This document shows positions 43,902 to 53,325 of a stretch of 64,000 nucleotides of DNA, piece after piece (positions within the stretch are counted from its first letter, which is position 1; each line of letters begins with the position of its first letter). The position numbers and the translations under genes are program-made. The stretch lies in NCBI RefSeq assembly GCF_010435915.1, contig NZ_JAAFZH010000001.1:310001-374000 (forward strand). The letters are read 5' to 3'. The stretch comes from Spirosoma terrae (GTDB lineage Bacteria > Bacteroidota > Bacteroidia > Cytophagales > Spirosomataceae). Below the pieces are notes generated by a model that was not told where the DNA came from, made no database searches, and saw only the letters and a program-made list of their open reading frames with translations.

Positions 43902-45098
43902 ATGAATAAGCAAATTCAACATTTGTACGACATTGCCCAAAAAGCCGAGCGACGGATCATTGGCTTAATGTCGGGAACATCACTGGATGGACTCGATATC
44001 GCCTTGTGTCGTATAGAAGGAAGTGGACCTGCTACTAACGTAACGATCGAACAGTTTACGACAGTGCCGTATAATGACGATATCAAGGCAGAAATTCGTA
44101 CCATCTTTGCCAAACGGGAAATCGATTTCGAACAGTTGTGCCTGCTAAATCCGTACATCGGGCGACTGCATGGTACGATGATACGTAGTGTTCTGGACGA
44201 TTGGAAAATAGAAGCCAGCGAGGTCGATATTGTTGCCAGCCACGGTCAAACGGTCTATCACGCACCCAAAACGCAGCATAGAAACCCTAAATTTCCTAAT
44301 GCTACGTTGCAGATTGGCGACGGCGACCACGTAGCGGCTACAACGGGCATTATTACGTTCAGCGATTTTCGTCAAAAACACGTAGCGCTCGGGGGAGAAG
44401 GAGCGCCTTTAGCCGTTTATGGAGACTATTTCATGTTTTCTAAAATTGGTGAGAACCGTATTTTACTGAACATGGGTGGAATTGCGAATTTTACGTATTT
44501 ACCCGCCGATGGCGATGCCAGTAAAGTATTTACAACCGATACAGGTCCTGGTAATACGTTGCTGGATGCTTACGCGCGTCGTTTCCTGAACAAACCATAC
44601 GATGAAGATGGAAAGTTGGCTGCCAGTGGCCAGGTTAGTGAGTCGTTGCTAGCAGCGCTGAAGACCAATCCATTTTTCGATGCGCCCTTCCCCAAAACAA
44701 CTGGCCCTGAAGTGTTTAATACGTTATATGTCGAAAAGGCACAGACACAAAGCCAGACTGAGAACCTGTCAGATGCTGATCTGATGGCAACATTGGTACA
44801 GTTTAGCGCAGACACGATTACGCATTCGATTGAGCGGGTTATGCAACGTAGCGATACGTATCACGTGTACATGAGCGGTGGGGGAATGCATAATCCCGTG
44901 CTGACCGGAGCCATTCGAAAACGGCTGCCCAACTGCACGTTTGACACCACAAACTCGCTCGGCATCAATGGCGATGCCAAGGAAGCCGTTTTGTTTGCGG
45001 TTCTGGCCAATGAGAGCTTAGCAGGTGGCAATACGTCTTTTGGAGACCGCCAGGGTGTTCCAACCGTTTCGATGGGTAAGGTTAGCTTTCCGCAGTAA
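43902..45098 (+). CDS. anmK: Anhydro-N-acetylmuramic acid kinase
   Basis: AnmK phosphorylates 1,6-anhydroMurNAc in peptidoglycan recycling to MurNAc-6-phosphate. ATG at 43902 gives 398 residues; an upstream GTG at 43863 adds 13 and is less likely. GLMSGTSLDGLDIALCRI is the ATP-binding signature, ASHGQTVYHAP is near residue 115, FTTDTGPGNTLLDAY near 210 and YMSGGGMHNPVL near 325, all typical. Partner genes for recycling (MurQ, AmpD) are not seen here. Confidence 0.94.
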   Translation: MNKQIQHLYDIAQKAERRIIGLMSGTSLDGLDIALCRIEGSGPATNVTIEQFTTVPYNDDIKAEIRTIFAKREIDFEQLCLLNPYIGRLHGTMIRSVLDDWKIEASEVDIVASHGQTVYHAPKTQHRNPKFPNATLQIGDGDHVAATTGIITFSDFRQKHVALGGEGAPLAVYGDYFMFSKIGENRILLNMGGIANFTYLPADGDASKVFTTDTGPGNTLLDAYARRFLNKPYDEDGKLAASGQVSESLLAALKTNPFFDAPFPKTTGPEVFNTLYVEKAQTQSQTENLSDADLMATLVQFSADTITHSIERVMQRSDTYHVYMSGGGMHNPVLTGAIRKRLPNCTFDTTNSLGINGDAKEAVLFAVLANESLAGGNTSFGDRQGVPTVSMGKVSFPQ

Positions 45099-45104
45099 AT
45101 AAGG

Positions 45105-45629
45105 CTAACTTTTAGGCCTGAAAACTTTCATGACTGCTTCATCCGTAGTCAGAAAGGGGCCTCCGATCAAATCAATGCAGTAAGGAATTGCCGGGAACAC
45201 AACCGATAAGCACTGGCCAATGGCGGTTGGCTTACCGGGGAGATTCAGAATAAGTGTCTGGTTACGGATACCGGCCGTTTGCCGGGATAAAATAGCCGTA
45301 GGAACGTATTTAAGACTTTCCTGGCGCATCAGCTCACCGAAACCAGGCAGCATCTTCTGGCATACAGCCTCAGTGGCTTCAGGCGTAACGTCGCGGAGGG
45401 CGGGGCCTGTACCACCCGTTGTTACAACGAGGCAGCAGCCTTCTACGTCAGCTAGTTCAATCATCGTAGCTTCTAGCTGGTCCTGTTCGTCTGGGATGAC
45501 CCGGTACACGGGTTCCCATTCGCTGGTAAGCCATTCTGTTAAAAATTGAACAACGGCTTTGCCGGGAATATCCTCGTAAACGCCTGCACTGGCGCGATCT
45601 GAAACGTTGATGATACCGATTTTAATCAT
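45105..45629 (-). CDS. Molybdenum cofactor biosynthesis protein (MoaB/MogA)
   Basis: The 174-residue protein has IGIINVSDRASAGVYEDIPG near the start and VVTTGGTGPALRDVTPEAT near residue 70, the signature of MogA/MoaB molybdopterin adenylyltransferases, and GKPTAIGQCLSVVFPAIPYC near the end. It would adenylate molybdopterin before molybdate insertion. No other moa/moe gene is in the window, so context does not separate the MogA from the MoaB role. It is convergent with anmK (6 bp) and 102 bp upstream has the inverted repeat at 45640-45721. Confidence 0.9.
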   Translation of the reverse strand: MIKIGIINVSDRASAGVYEDIPGKAVVQFLTEWLTSEWEPVYRVIPDEQDQLEATMIELADVEGCCLVVTTGGTGPALRDVTPEATEAVCQKMLPGFGELMRQESLKYVPTAILSRQTAGIRNQTLILNLPGKPTAIGQCLSVVFPAIPYCIDLIGGPFLTTDEAVMKVFRPKS

Positions 45630-45639
45630 GGGGAGAATG

Positions 45640-45721
45640 GTTTATGGTTTAACGGTCATATTCAGGGCTGATGATCATTCATCAACTACAAGCCGAAAAC
45701 GATGAACGTTAAACCATAAAC
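45640..45721. repeat. Inverted repeat with GTTTATGGTTTAACG arms
   Basis: The 15-bp arms 45640-45654 and 45707-45721 are perfect complements around a 52-base loop, filling the whole gap between the MoaB/MogA start and the glycogen synthase stop. The arm resembles part of the longer repeat at 62558-62641 (GTTTATAGTTT). It may be a hairpin at the end of the glycogen synthase transcript, without U-tract. Confidence 0.55.
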
Positions 45722-45731
45722 TAAAGAAGAA

Positions 45732-47549
45732 TTAAGGCTTTCTGCGCTTTAAGGCCAGATCGTGAGCTGTATCGTAGTAAGAACGTAGATTGCTCCAGTC
45801 GAATACTTCGGCAATGCTTTCTACGCGATTTCGTTGGGCAATACGATCACGCTGGGCCATTCGCACGAAGCGGAACAAAACATTGGCTAACTGATCGGCA
45901 GCTTCATTGAAGTTCTGAGTACGACGATTGATGACGTAGATACCCCGATTTTCATAGTCCCGCATGATTTGCATAATGAAATCCCCGAAGCCCGATTGGT
46001 CGCTTGTTACGGTAGGAATACCGCGCACAACGCATTCCAATGGGGTATAGCCCCAGGGCTCGTAATAACTTGGGAACACGCCCAAGTGGCAACCACGAAC
46101 AAACTGGCTATAGTCTAATCCAAAAAGTGGATTGGTAGAGGCAATAAAATCGGGATGGTAAACGATCTTAACCCGGTCATACTCATTATTAACGAGATTG
46201 GCCTGCCGGATAAAACGGGTCATGTCGTCTTCCTGAACCAGATTATGCGTAACAAAAGGAGGTAAATGCTTCGTTTTCCAGCTCTGGACGGTGCGCCGGA
46301 GTCGAAGCCGCCAGTAATCGTCAACGAATTTATTTAAGTCAGGTAACGTATTGTCGGTACTGGATGCGGCCGCCAGGAAAAGACGTTCGCCAACCTGTTT
46401 TTCAATGCTTTCGCAGGTTTCCTGGATTTCGTCGAGTAGCGCCCGCGAATGTAAAACCTCCGGATTAATGGACGTATATGGCTGTTTCGTAACCATAAAC
46501 ATGACCACGGTCATGTCCATGCCAGCTTCCCGCATCCGATAGTTGAGCCGGGCGAGTGCTTCGAGGGTTAGATCGTACCCTTTGTTCGAAAACTCAAATC
46601 GACCGGATGTGAAGAAATATAATGTTTTTTCCAGGTCGAACGAATAGCTCTGGAAAAAGTGGCCCATCACAAATTCGTGAATTTTCTCTTTATAGCGAAC
46701 GTGCAGGTTCTGGAATTCGTGGGTAGCCGCAAAACGGGTAATGTTTAGACCATTTGGTAAAATCAAATCAGGATTTCTGCCGAGGAATACTTCACACTCG
46801 CGTGCCGTTACGTCGCTGACGGTCGTAAACACATGGGCCTGCTGAGCGGCCAGTCGCTCAATAGTTGCCTGCGTCTCAATACCGTAGTGGATTGCTTCCC
46901 GTTTCCAGTCAAAGAACGGAAGCTTACCGTAGAAGCCCGCTTCATTTTGCGCCAGATAACGTCCCAGCATCGTAGCGTGGGTGGTGAAAATGGTGGCCAC
47001 TTTTACATTATCCCGACGCAAATCCGGGAGCCCGGTACTAGCCATCCACTCGTGGAAATGGGCTACGAAATCGACTCGACGAGAATGTTCTTCAGCTAGT
47101 AACGTAATGAATAGCCGAACCATGTCGCCGAATTTGATTGTCTGATTAACCAGATCTTCTACGTTCAGTGTCGAGAGCTGATGATGTTCCCACAACTGTG
47201 CTTTTATGACGTTGAGCTGGTCATTGCCGATACTGTTTAGATCGAACAAAACAACACGTGGTCGGCCAGTTACGAGCCAATAGCCATACTCGACCGCATA
47301 GCCCATCTGGCGCATCTTCCGAACGGTTTGCCCGATCTCGGTTGCATCAGGGTCTGTAATCGGTTCAAATTCAGCGGCAGCCCGTTGTGCGAAATAAGGG
47401 CCGAGTGCCACATAATTGTCATCCCATTTTTCGACCATTGCCGGTACTTTCGACCGGATGACCGTGTAGATACCGCCTACCTGATTACACACTTCCCAGG
47501 CGACTTCAAGCAGTAACTTCCGCTTTGATGTTGAAAATACCGATTCCAA
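45732..47549 (-). CDS. Glycogen synthase, GT3 (eukaryotic-like) family
   Basis: The 605-residue protein begins with a TTG codon just before KLLLEVAWEVCNQVGGIYTVIRSK, the start motif of GT3 glycogen synthases, which resemble yeast/animal GYS rather than E. coli GlgA. Further marks are FVAHFHEWMASTGLP near residue 165, TIFTTHATMLGRY near 185, FFTSGRFEFSNKGYDL near 310 and GVFPSYYEPWGYTPLECVVRGIPTVTS near 505. It would use UDP- or ADP-glucose to extend glycogen. No branching or debranching enzyme gene is adjacent. No ATG is in a plausible place upstream, so TTG seems genuine. Confidence 0.9.
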   Translation of the reverse strand: MESVFSTSKRKLLLEVAWEVCNQVGGIYTVIRSKVPAMVEKWDDNYVALGPYFAQRAAAEFEPITDPDATEIGQTVRKMRQMGYAVEYGYWLVTGRPRVVLFDLNSIGNDQLNVIKAQLWEHHQLSTLNVEDLVNQTIKFGDMVRLFITLLAEEHSRRVDFVAHFHEWMASTGLPDLRRDNVKVATIFTTHATMLGRYLAQNEAGFYGKLPFFDWKREAIHYGIETQATIERLAAQQAHVFTTVSDVTARECEVFLGRNPDLILPNGLNITRFAATHEFQNLHVRYKEKIHEFVMGHFFQSYSFDLEKTLYFFTSGRFEFSNKGYDLTLEALARLNYRMREAGMDMTVVMFMVTKQPYTSINPEVLHSRALLDEIQETCESIEKQVGERLFLAAASSTDNTLPDLNKFVDDYWRLRLRRTVQSWKTKHLPPFVTHNLVQEDDMTRFIRQANLVNNEYDRVKIVYHPDFIASTNPLFGLDYSQFVRGCHLGVFPSYYEPWGYTPLECVVRGIPTVTSDQSGFGDFIMQIMRDYENRGIYVINRRTQNFNEAADQLANVLFRFVRMAQRDRIAQRNRVESIAEVFDWSNLRSYYDTAHDLALKRRKP

Positions 47550-47642
47550 ATTAACTGGTGGTTTTAGGTATTGAATACGAGTACAGATTACGGGAGCTAA
47601 TCACTGCAATCAAGTACTATAAACAATAAAAGACAAACTTGT

Positions 47643-48608
47643 TTACTTCAAATATGAACGAGCGTCTGTTACTTGTGTTTGTTTGTTACGCGTTAATGTG
47701 TAGTTAAAGCCCGGCTGAATGCTAAATGCGCCCATTTCGCCCTCTTTATTGACAGCCAGCATGCCAACCTGAATATCCTTATAATCTTGTTTTTTTACGA
47801 TTCTCATCACCGCTTCTTCGCAGGCTTGCTGAGGAGTTCGGCCTTGACGCATTAATTCTACCACTAAAAAAGAGCCACAGGTTCGCATAACCAACTCGCC
47901 TAAACCTGTTGCGCAGGCGCCCCCAATTTCGTTATCGACAAAAAGGCCAGCTCCGATAATGGGGGAGTCGCCGACCCTGCCATTCATTTTATAGGCAAGG
48001 CCGCTGGTTGTACAGGCACCACAAATATTACCCTTGGCGTCAATTGACAGCATACCAATGGTATCATGCCGTTCAATATTGGCAATCGGTTTGTATTTAG
48101 CCGTTTTAAGCCATTCCCGCCATTCTTTTTCGGCTTTTTTTGTCAACAGGTTTTCTTTCTTGAATCCCTGCGATAAAGCAAACTGTAAAGCTCCCTCTCC
48201 CGCGAGCATGACGTGGGGCGATTTTTCCATTACGGCCCGCGCTACTGAAATTGGATGCATAATATGTTCCAGAAAAACAACCGAGCCCGCGTTGCCTTTT
48301 TCGTCCATAATGCAGGCATCTAGCGTTACGCGGCCATCGCGGTCGGGTCGGCCACCATAGCCTACACTCATATCGGCAGGATCGGCTTCTGGTACGCGAA
48401 CACCGGCTTCGACGGCATCAAGGGCGCTACCGCCACGATCCAGTGCTTCCTGAGCCGCTGTATTTGCTTTGGGTTGATTCCAGGTTGAAATAACTAACGG
48501 GATGCCGGATGGGGCGGCATCGGATGTTGATGAAAGAGTCTGAAAGGATAATGATGGAAAGAGGCCAGCCAGCGAGCTAACAGACAAAAAATGGCGACGA
48601 TTTATCAT
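47643..48608 (-). CDS. Glycosylasparaginase / isoaspartyl peptidase family (Ntn hydrolase)
   Basis: The 321-residue protein has a twin-arginine-type leader (NRRHFLSVSSLAGLFPS) so it should be exported. The Ntn nucleophile is the Thr of RHDTIGMLSID near residue 182, where autoproteolysis gives alpha and beta subunits; NGRVGDSPIIGAGLFVDN and GACATGLGE are the substrate-binding loops. It would cleave GlcNAc-Asn from glycopeptides or similar beta-aspartyl amides. It is divergent from purU with 80 bp between. Confidence 0.93.
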   Translation of the reverse strand: MINRRHFLSVSSLAGLFPSLSFQTLSSTSDAAPSGIPLVISTWNQPKANTAAQEALDRGGSALDAVEAGVRVPEADPADMSVGYGGRPDRDGRVTLDACIMDEKGNAGSVVFLEHIMHPISVARAVMEKSPHVMLAGEGALQFALSQGFKKENLLTKKAEKEWREWLKTAKYKPIANIERHDTIGMLSIDAKGNICGACTTSGLAYKMNGRVGDSPIIGAGLFVDNEIGGACATGLGELVMRTCGSFLVVELMRQGRTPQQACEEAVMRIVKKQDYKDIQVGMLAVNKEGEMGAFSIQPGFNYTLTRNKQTQVTDARSYLK

Positions 48609-48688
48609 ATTATAGCTACTTATGGCCCAAAATAAAGGAATAAACAGTTGGCATTTACTACTTTTAATCGATTTATTACAAATGATCT

Positions 48689-49531
48689 ATGCAAGACTCC
48701 AGAAAGCATATTTTGCTGATGGATGGCCCCGATAATAAGGGGCTTATTTATCACGTAACGGGCATTTTATTCCGGCATAATTTAAACATTATTCACAACG
48801 ATGAGTACGTAAGTCCGTCCGGCCAGTTTTTTATGCGGACTGAATTTGAAGGCGATTTCGATAACGACGCATTGCTGGCCGAACTAAAAACAACCTTACC
48901 TGATCCGGGCATTACGTTCCGGCTTAATCCAAAACGCAAAAAAAATATTGTGGTGCTGGTAACGAAAGAGCATCATTGTCTGGGGGAGTTACTGATTCGC
49001 TATGCATTCGACGAGCTGGATGCGACTATATTGGCTGTGGTCAGTAATTATAATAGCCTACAACCCCTGGTTAGTAAATTTGGTATTCCATTTCACTACG
49101 TCTCTCACGAAGGTAAAACGCGCGAAGAACACGAAGAGGCTATTCTGCGGACATTATCCATTTATGAACCGGAATATCTGGTTTTAGCCAAGTACATGCG
49201 GGTATTGACGCCGAACTTTGTTAACCAGTTTCCTAACCGGATCATTAATATTCACCATTCGTTTCTTCCAGCGTTCATTGGTGCTAATCCATATCGGCAG
49301 GCCTACGAGCGAGGAGTAAAAATTATTGGGGCAACTGCCCATTTTGTTAACAACGATCTGGACGAAGGACCCATTATTGCGCAGGACGTAACGGAAGTTA
49401 ATCATCGCCATACGGCCAGCGATATGGCCACAGAAGGTAAAGACGTAGAGAAAATTGTTCTATCACAGGCATTGAAGCTTGTTTTTAATGATCGGGTTTT
49501 CATCTCTGGAAATCGCGCTATTGTTCTATAA
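48689..49531 (+). CDS. purU: Formyltetrahydrofolate deformylase
   Basis: PurU hydrolyses 10-formyl-tetrahydrofolate to formate and THF to balance one-carbon units. The 280-residue protein has an N-terminal ACT domain (residues 6-82, LLMDGPDNKGLIYHVTGILFRHN) and a formyltransferase-like domain, with the catalytic Asn-His-Asp set in NIHHSFLPAF and NDLDEGPII. FHYVSHEGKTREEHE is a PurU-typical segment. It stands alone before the symporter gene, 157 bp away. Confidence 0.94.
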   Translation: MQDSRKHILLMDGPDNKGLIYHVTGILFRHNLNIIHNDEYVSPSGQFFMRTEFEGDFDNDALLAELKTTLPDPGITFRLNPKRKKNIVVLVTKEHHCLGELLIRYAFDELDATILAVVSNYNSLQPLVSKFGIPFHYVSHEGKTREEHEEAILRTLSIYEPEYLVLAKYMRVLTPNFVNQFPNRIINIHHSFLPAFIGANPYRQAYERGVKIIGATAHFVNNDLDEGPIIAQDVTEVNHRHTASDMATEGKDVEKIVLSQALKLVFNDRVFISGNRAIVL

Positions 49532-49688
49532 AACACAGCTTTTAGGATACATTTGACTACGTATATTGATAATATGTGCTGATTTTAACTGAAAGTCGCT
49601 GAAAAAGCCTACTCGATTGTTTCCGGAATATGGTATATTTCGGACCTGAAAAATCCCATTAACCCCGATTCCCTGTTCCTGCTGTATC

Positions 49689-51353
49689 ATGCAAAAGCTT
49701 CAATCGCTGGACTATATCGTCTTTTTTTTCTATTTCATTATTGTAAGTGCCTATGGGTACTGGATTTACAAGAAGAAGCAATCGGCAAATATCTCTACTA
49801 CTGATTTCTTTCTGGCCGAAGGTTCACTTACCTGGTGGGCTATTGGCTCGTCGCTGATTGCATCCAACATTTCAGCGGAACAGTTTATTGGTGCATCTGG
49901 CGATGGGTTTGCGATGGGTTTAGCCATTGCCACTTACGAATGGATGGCTGCTGCTACGTTGATCGTAGTAGCTGTTTTCTTTATGCCAATCTATCTCAAG
50001 AACCGAATCTTTACGATGCCGCAGTTTTTGACGCAGCGGTACAACAATACGGTGTCGATGATTATGGCCATTTTCTGGCTATTTCTCTACGTTCTGGTTA
50101 ACCTGACATCTATCCTTTTTTTGGGAGCGCTGGCCGTTTCGACCATTTCCGGGCTGAATTTCACGGTTTGTATGCTTGGTCTGGCTGTATTTGCCGTAAT
50201 CATTACGTTGGGCGGGATGAAAGTGATTGGTTTCACTGATGTTATTCAGGTATTTTTCCTGATCATGGGTGGTCTGGCTACTACCTATCTGGCGATCAAT
50301 CTGGTGGCGTCAGAGAATGGTATGGAAGGGGTTGCCAGTGGATTTAATCAGATGCTTACCCAGTCGGCCGACCATTTTAAGATGATTTTCCCGAAAGGTC
50401 ATCCACACTACGCTTCATTGCCGGGTCTGACCGTTTTGATTGGGGGTATGTGGATTGTGAACCTAAACTACTGGGGCTGTAATCAGTACATTACGCAGCG
50501 GGCATTGGGTGCGGATTTGAAAACAGCGCGTGAGGGTATTCTTTTTGCCGCTTTTCTGAAACTGCTGATGCCGATTATAGTTGTTTTGCCGGGTATTGCG
50601 GCTTACACGCTGTATCAGAAAGGGTTATTTCACCAGGAAATGCTCGATGCTACGGGTGAGGTGAATAAAGACCATGCGTATCCGGTTCTTTTGAATCTGC
50701 TCCCTGCTGGTTTAAAAGGCCTCTCGTTTGCGGCCTTGACGGCTGCCGTAGTAGCTTCTTTAGCAGGTAAAGCCAATTCTATTTCGACGATATTTACGCT
50801 CGATATTTACAAAAAATATATTTCGACAGACGCCAGCGAAAAACAAATGGTACGTGTCGGTCGGATTACCATCTGGGTATCGATGGTAATGGCTATTCTG
50901 ATTTCGCCGTTTATGGGTATCGATAAGAAGGGCGGCTTCCAGTTTATTCAGGAAATGACCGGATTGGTATCGCCGGGTGTATTTGCCGCCTTTATCATGG
51001 GCTTCTTCTGGAAAAAGACTAACTCACAGGGAGCGTTATTTGCTATTGTCGGTGGGTTCCTGTTGTCGCTATTCTTTAAATACCTATTGCCAGACCTGGT
51101 CAACCTCGAATTCCTGGCTCCACTGGGCTTTGCCGTGCAGAATCCTGATGGAATCTATACAATTCCTTTCCTCGATACGATGGGCTTTGTTTTCCTGATC
51201 TGTATTGCGGTGATGTTTGTACTGGGCTTACAGAAACCCAGTACAAAAGGTCTGGAGATCGATTCTACTATGTTTAAAGTAGCTCCTTCCTTTGCCATTG
51301 GCGCGGGTGTTGTGCTGCTGGCCGTAGTAATTCTCTACGCTGTATTCTGGTAA
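49689..51353 (+). CDS. Sodium/solute symporter (SSS family, sugar type)
   Basis: The 554-residue protein has about 14 transmembrane helices and the SSS family motifs, with DFFLAEGSLTWWAIGSSLIASNISAEQFIG in helix 1, GGMKVIGFTDVIQVFFLIMGG in helix 5 and a Ser-rich helix 8 (AALTAAVVASLAGKANSISTIFTLDIYK) that supplies sodium ligands. It is most like the vSGLT/SGLT branch, transporting a monosaccharide with Na+. Substrate not known. Its stop is immediately adjacent to the convergent cutC stop. Confidence 0.92.
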   Translation: MQKLQSLDYIVFFFYFIIVSAYGYWIYKKKQSANISTTDFFLAEGSLTWWAIGSSLIASNISAEQFIGASGDGFAMGLAIATYEWMAAATLIVVAVFFMPIYLKNRIFTMPQFLTQRYNNTVSMIMAIFWLFLYVLVNLTSILFLGALAVSTISGLNFTVCMLGLAVFAVIITLGGMKVIGFTDVIQVFFLIMGGLATTYLAINLVASENGMEGVASGFNQMLTQSADHFKMIFPKGHPHYASLPGLTVLIGGMWIVNLNYWGCNQYITQRALGADLKTAREGILFAAFLKLLMPIIVVLPGIAAYTLYQKGLFHQEMLDATGEVNKDHAYPVLLNLLPAGLKGLSFAALTAAVVASLAGKANSISTIFTLDIYKKYISTDASEKQMVRVGRITIWVSMVMAILISPFMGIDKKGGFQFIQEMTGLVSPGVFAAFIMGFFWKKTNSQGALFAIVGGFLLSLFFKYLLPDLVNLEFLAPLGFAVQNPDGIYTIPFLDTMGFVFLICIAVMFVLGLQKPSTKGLEIDSTMFKVAPSFAIGAGVVLLAVVILYAVFW

Positions 51354-52088
51354 TTACTGGTTTCTGACCTGATTTACTACGCCCTGAATGGCGTCGGCAC
51401 TGGCTTCGATACGTTCGTATTCGCCCAGGACAGCCGACGCCATTTGTATGTTTGGCCGTCGATAAACCATTGGGCTAGGGAGATTACTTTTTCCGCTTAA
51501 GTGAACGGCATCGAGGCCAATACCTGTAAATAGGCCGGCGTTACGTTCCGAAACACCTACACCTGCCATAATTTCGATACGTCCAGCTGCGTTTTGGGCC
51601 AACTTTTTGAGAACGTCTAATCCGGCTTCGGCACTATTATGCTGGCCTGAGGTTAAAATGCGAATGGCGCCCGTCCGGATAACGGCTTCCAACGCTTCGT
51701 TGGGATCGCGGGTCATGTCGAAAGCCCGGTGGAAGGCAACTGGCATGGGATGGGCTAGCTCAACAAATTCTCTGGTGCGCGCTTCATCAACGGTACCATC
51801 AGCATTTAAGATGCCTAGAACGATGCCATCAGCTCCTAAGGATTTGGCTATCGCAATGTCGGCTCTCATGACATCGAGTTCGGTCTCTGAATAGAAAAAA
51901 TCGCCACCCCGTGGCCGAATCATGACGAAGAGTTGAATAGACAAATGCTGTCGGGCCAACTGAATAAGGCCGGCGCTGGGCGTTGTGCCGCCTTCACTCA
52001 AGCTCCCGCAAAGCTCAATCCGATTAGCTCCGGCTTGTTGAGCAATTAGACACGATTCGAGCGAATAAGCACAAACTTCAATGAACAT
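51354..52088 (-). CDS. cutC: CutC family protein
   Basis: The 244-residue TIM-barrel protein begins with IEVCAYSLESCLIAQQAGANRIELCGSLSEGGTTPS, the CutC signature, and has IRPRGGDFFYSE near residue 58 and HRAFDMTRDPNEALE near 120. The family name is for a link to copper homeostasis in E. coli, but later work questions that role, so function is uncertain. The gene is in convergent contact with the symporter gene. Confidence 0.93.
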   Translation of the reverse strand: MFIEVCAYSLESCLIAQQAGANRIELCGSLSEGGTTPSAGLIQLARQHLSIQLFVMIRPRGGDFFYSETELDVMRADIAIAKSLGADGIVLGILNADGTVDEARTREFVELAHPMPVAFHRAFDMTRDPNEALEAVIRTGAIRILTSGQHNSAEAGLDVLKKLAQNAAGRIEIMAGVGVSERNAGLFTGIGLDAVHLSGKSNLPSPMVYRRPNIQMASAVLGEYERIEASADAIQGVVNQVRNQ

Positions 52089-52299
52089 GTATACATGAAT
52101 TAGTATGAAACGGAAAAGATATTCTCTATGGAGATATTACAGCAGAAAATCATTCTTAATTCAAAAAAGTATGTATTTTGACTGAAAAATACGTTTTCAG
52201 GCTGAATACGCTTACTCTTCTGAACAAAAGCTGCGTTTGGCTGTTAATGGCCTAAATCCTTATAAAAACGCGTTTAAAAACATTTTTTCAGAAAAGTGC

Positions 52300-52327
52300 T
52301 TGGATATTAACGGTTTTTTTACTTTTG
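52300..52327 (+). promoter_or_regulatory. Promoter of the DUF2795 gene
   Basis: TTG at 52300-52302, a 17-bp spacer and TACTTTTG at 52320-52327, all matching the phylum consensus, 41 bp before the ATG at 52368. A hairpin-forming sequence (gtatttt, gactga, aaaatac) lies further upstream at 52173-52192. Confidence 0.65.
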
Positions 52328-52367
52328 CACCCTCATTGAAAAAGTATCATTAAATACTGAAGACACT

Positions 52368-52589
52368 ATGTACTGGACACTCGAACTCGCATCATACCTG
52401 GAAGATGCTCCCTGGCCTGCCACCAAAGACGAACTAATTGATTATTCTATACGCTCTGGCGCTCCACTGGAAGTTGTAGAAAACCTGCAAGAACTGGAGG
52501 ATGATGGCCAACCTTACGAAAGCATCGAAGAAATCTGGCCGGATTACCCAACCAAAGATGATTTCTTCTTCAATGAAGATGAGTATTGA
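52368..52589 (+). CDS. DUF2795 small acidic protein
   Basis: The 73-residue protein is strongly acidic (many Asp and Glu, few Lys) and matches DUF2795: TLELASYLEDAPWPATKDELIDYSIRSGAP, then LQELEDDGQPYESIEEIWPDYP. Family members are short, cytoplasmic and widespread in Bacteroidota, with unknown function, probably a nucleic acid or protein-binding helical fold. It has a consensus promoter and shares a strong terminator with the convergent crtZ gene. Confidence 0.9.
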   Translation: MYWTLELASYLEDAPWPATKDELIDYSIRSGAPLEVVENLQELEDDGQPYESIEEIWPDYPTKDDFFFNEDEY

Positions 52590-52609
52590 GGGAGTCAAAC
52601 CAGCTTTAC

Positions 52610-52653
52610 AATCAAAAGGCGCAGTTCGTGATCACGAATTGCGCCTTTTGATT
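52610..52653. terminator. Bidirectional terminator between DUF2795 and crtZ genes
   Basis: Two 22-nt arms (aatcaaaaggcgcagttcg onward) pair with one G-T wobble, running almost to the centre of the palindrome. It lies 20 bp after one stop codon and 14 bp before the other. Confidence 0.8.
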
Positions 52654-52666
52654 TACGGGTAGTCTT

Positions 52667-53155
52667 TTACTTGATTTTCTCCCCGTTATCAGTTTCGGTC
52701 ACCGATTTTCTGACAGAACGGTCATACTTTTTGGGGGCGTATAAGAAACCAAATGCTTCTGCTCCTTCTTTCGTATGGACTTTATGGTGAACGTAGTGCG
52801 CTCGCATGATCCGTTGCATGTAGCGACCGCTTGTGTCTACTTTCATCTTTACCCGGCGATGAACGATAACATCGTGAAAAACGAAGTAGAAGAAGCCATA
52901 GAGTGTAACGCCCGCACCAATCCAGGTTAGAAAGCTCAACTCGGGGATCTCAACACCTGCCAGAATAAGACTGATGGCTGTAAGGGCAAACACAACGGCA
53001 AACAGATCGTTTTTCTCAAAGAAGCCTTTATGATGATTGTGGTGATCGCGATGCCAGTCCCATAAAAAACCGTGCATAACGTACTTGTGTGTGAACCAGG
53101 CAACTCCTTCCATGAAGGCAAATGTTCCCAAAACCAAAGCAACGTTTAACAGCAT
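52667..53155 (-). CDS. crtZ: Beta-carotene hydroxylase
   Basis: CrtZ adds hydroxyl groups to beta-carotene giving zeaxanthin, contributing to the yellow-orange colour of Cytophagales. ATG at 53155 gives 162 residues; the TTG eight codons earlier is less likely. Four histidine motifs of a di-iron membrane hydroxylase are present: HKYVMHG, HRDHHNHH, HDVIVHRR and HYVHH. Four hydrophobic segments. No other crt gene is in the window. Its length is typical for bacterial CrtZ. Confidence 0.93.
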   Translation of the reverse strand: MLLNVALVLGTFAFMEGVAWFTHKYVMHGFLWDWHRDHHNHHKGFFEKNDLFAVVFALTAISLILAGVEIPELSFLTWIGAGVTLYGFFYFVFHDVIVHRRVKMKVDTSGRYMQRIMRAHYVHHKVHTKEGAEAFGFLYAPKKYDRSVRKSVTETDNGEKIK

Positions 53156-53325
53156 TTTTATGTTATTTATGTAATACAAAAGTAATTGGGAAATAGAAAT
53201 TTTGTTTGTTTTAACGCTTAAGAAACAGCTCCCAATTGATACCTAGTAACGGTTTGTTCTACTGAAAAGTTGGTTTGTTAGAGCTGACTTTTGGCAAAAA
53301 GTAGAGATACGTAACAAATACTTGC

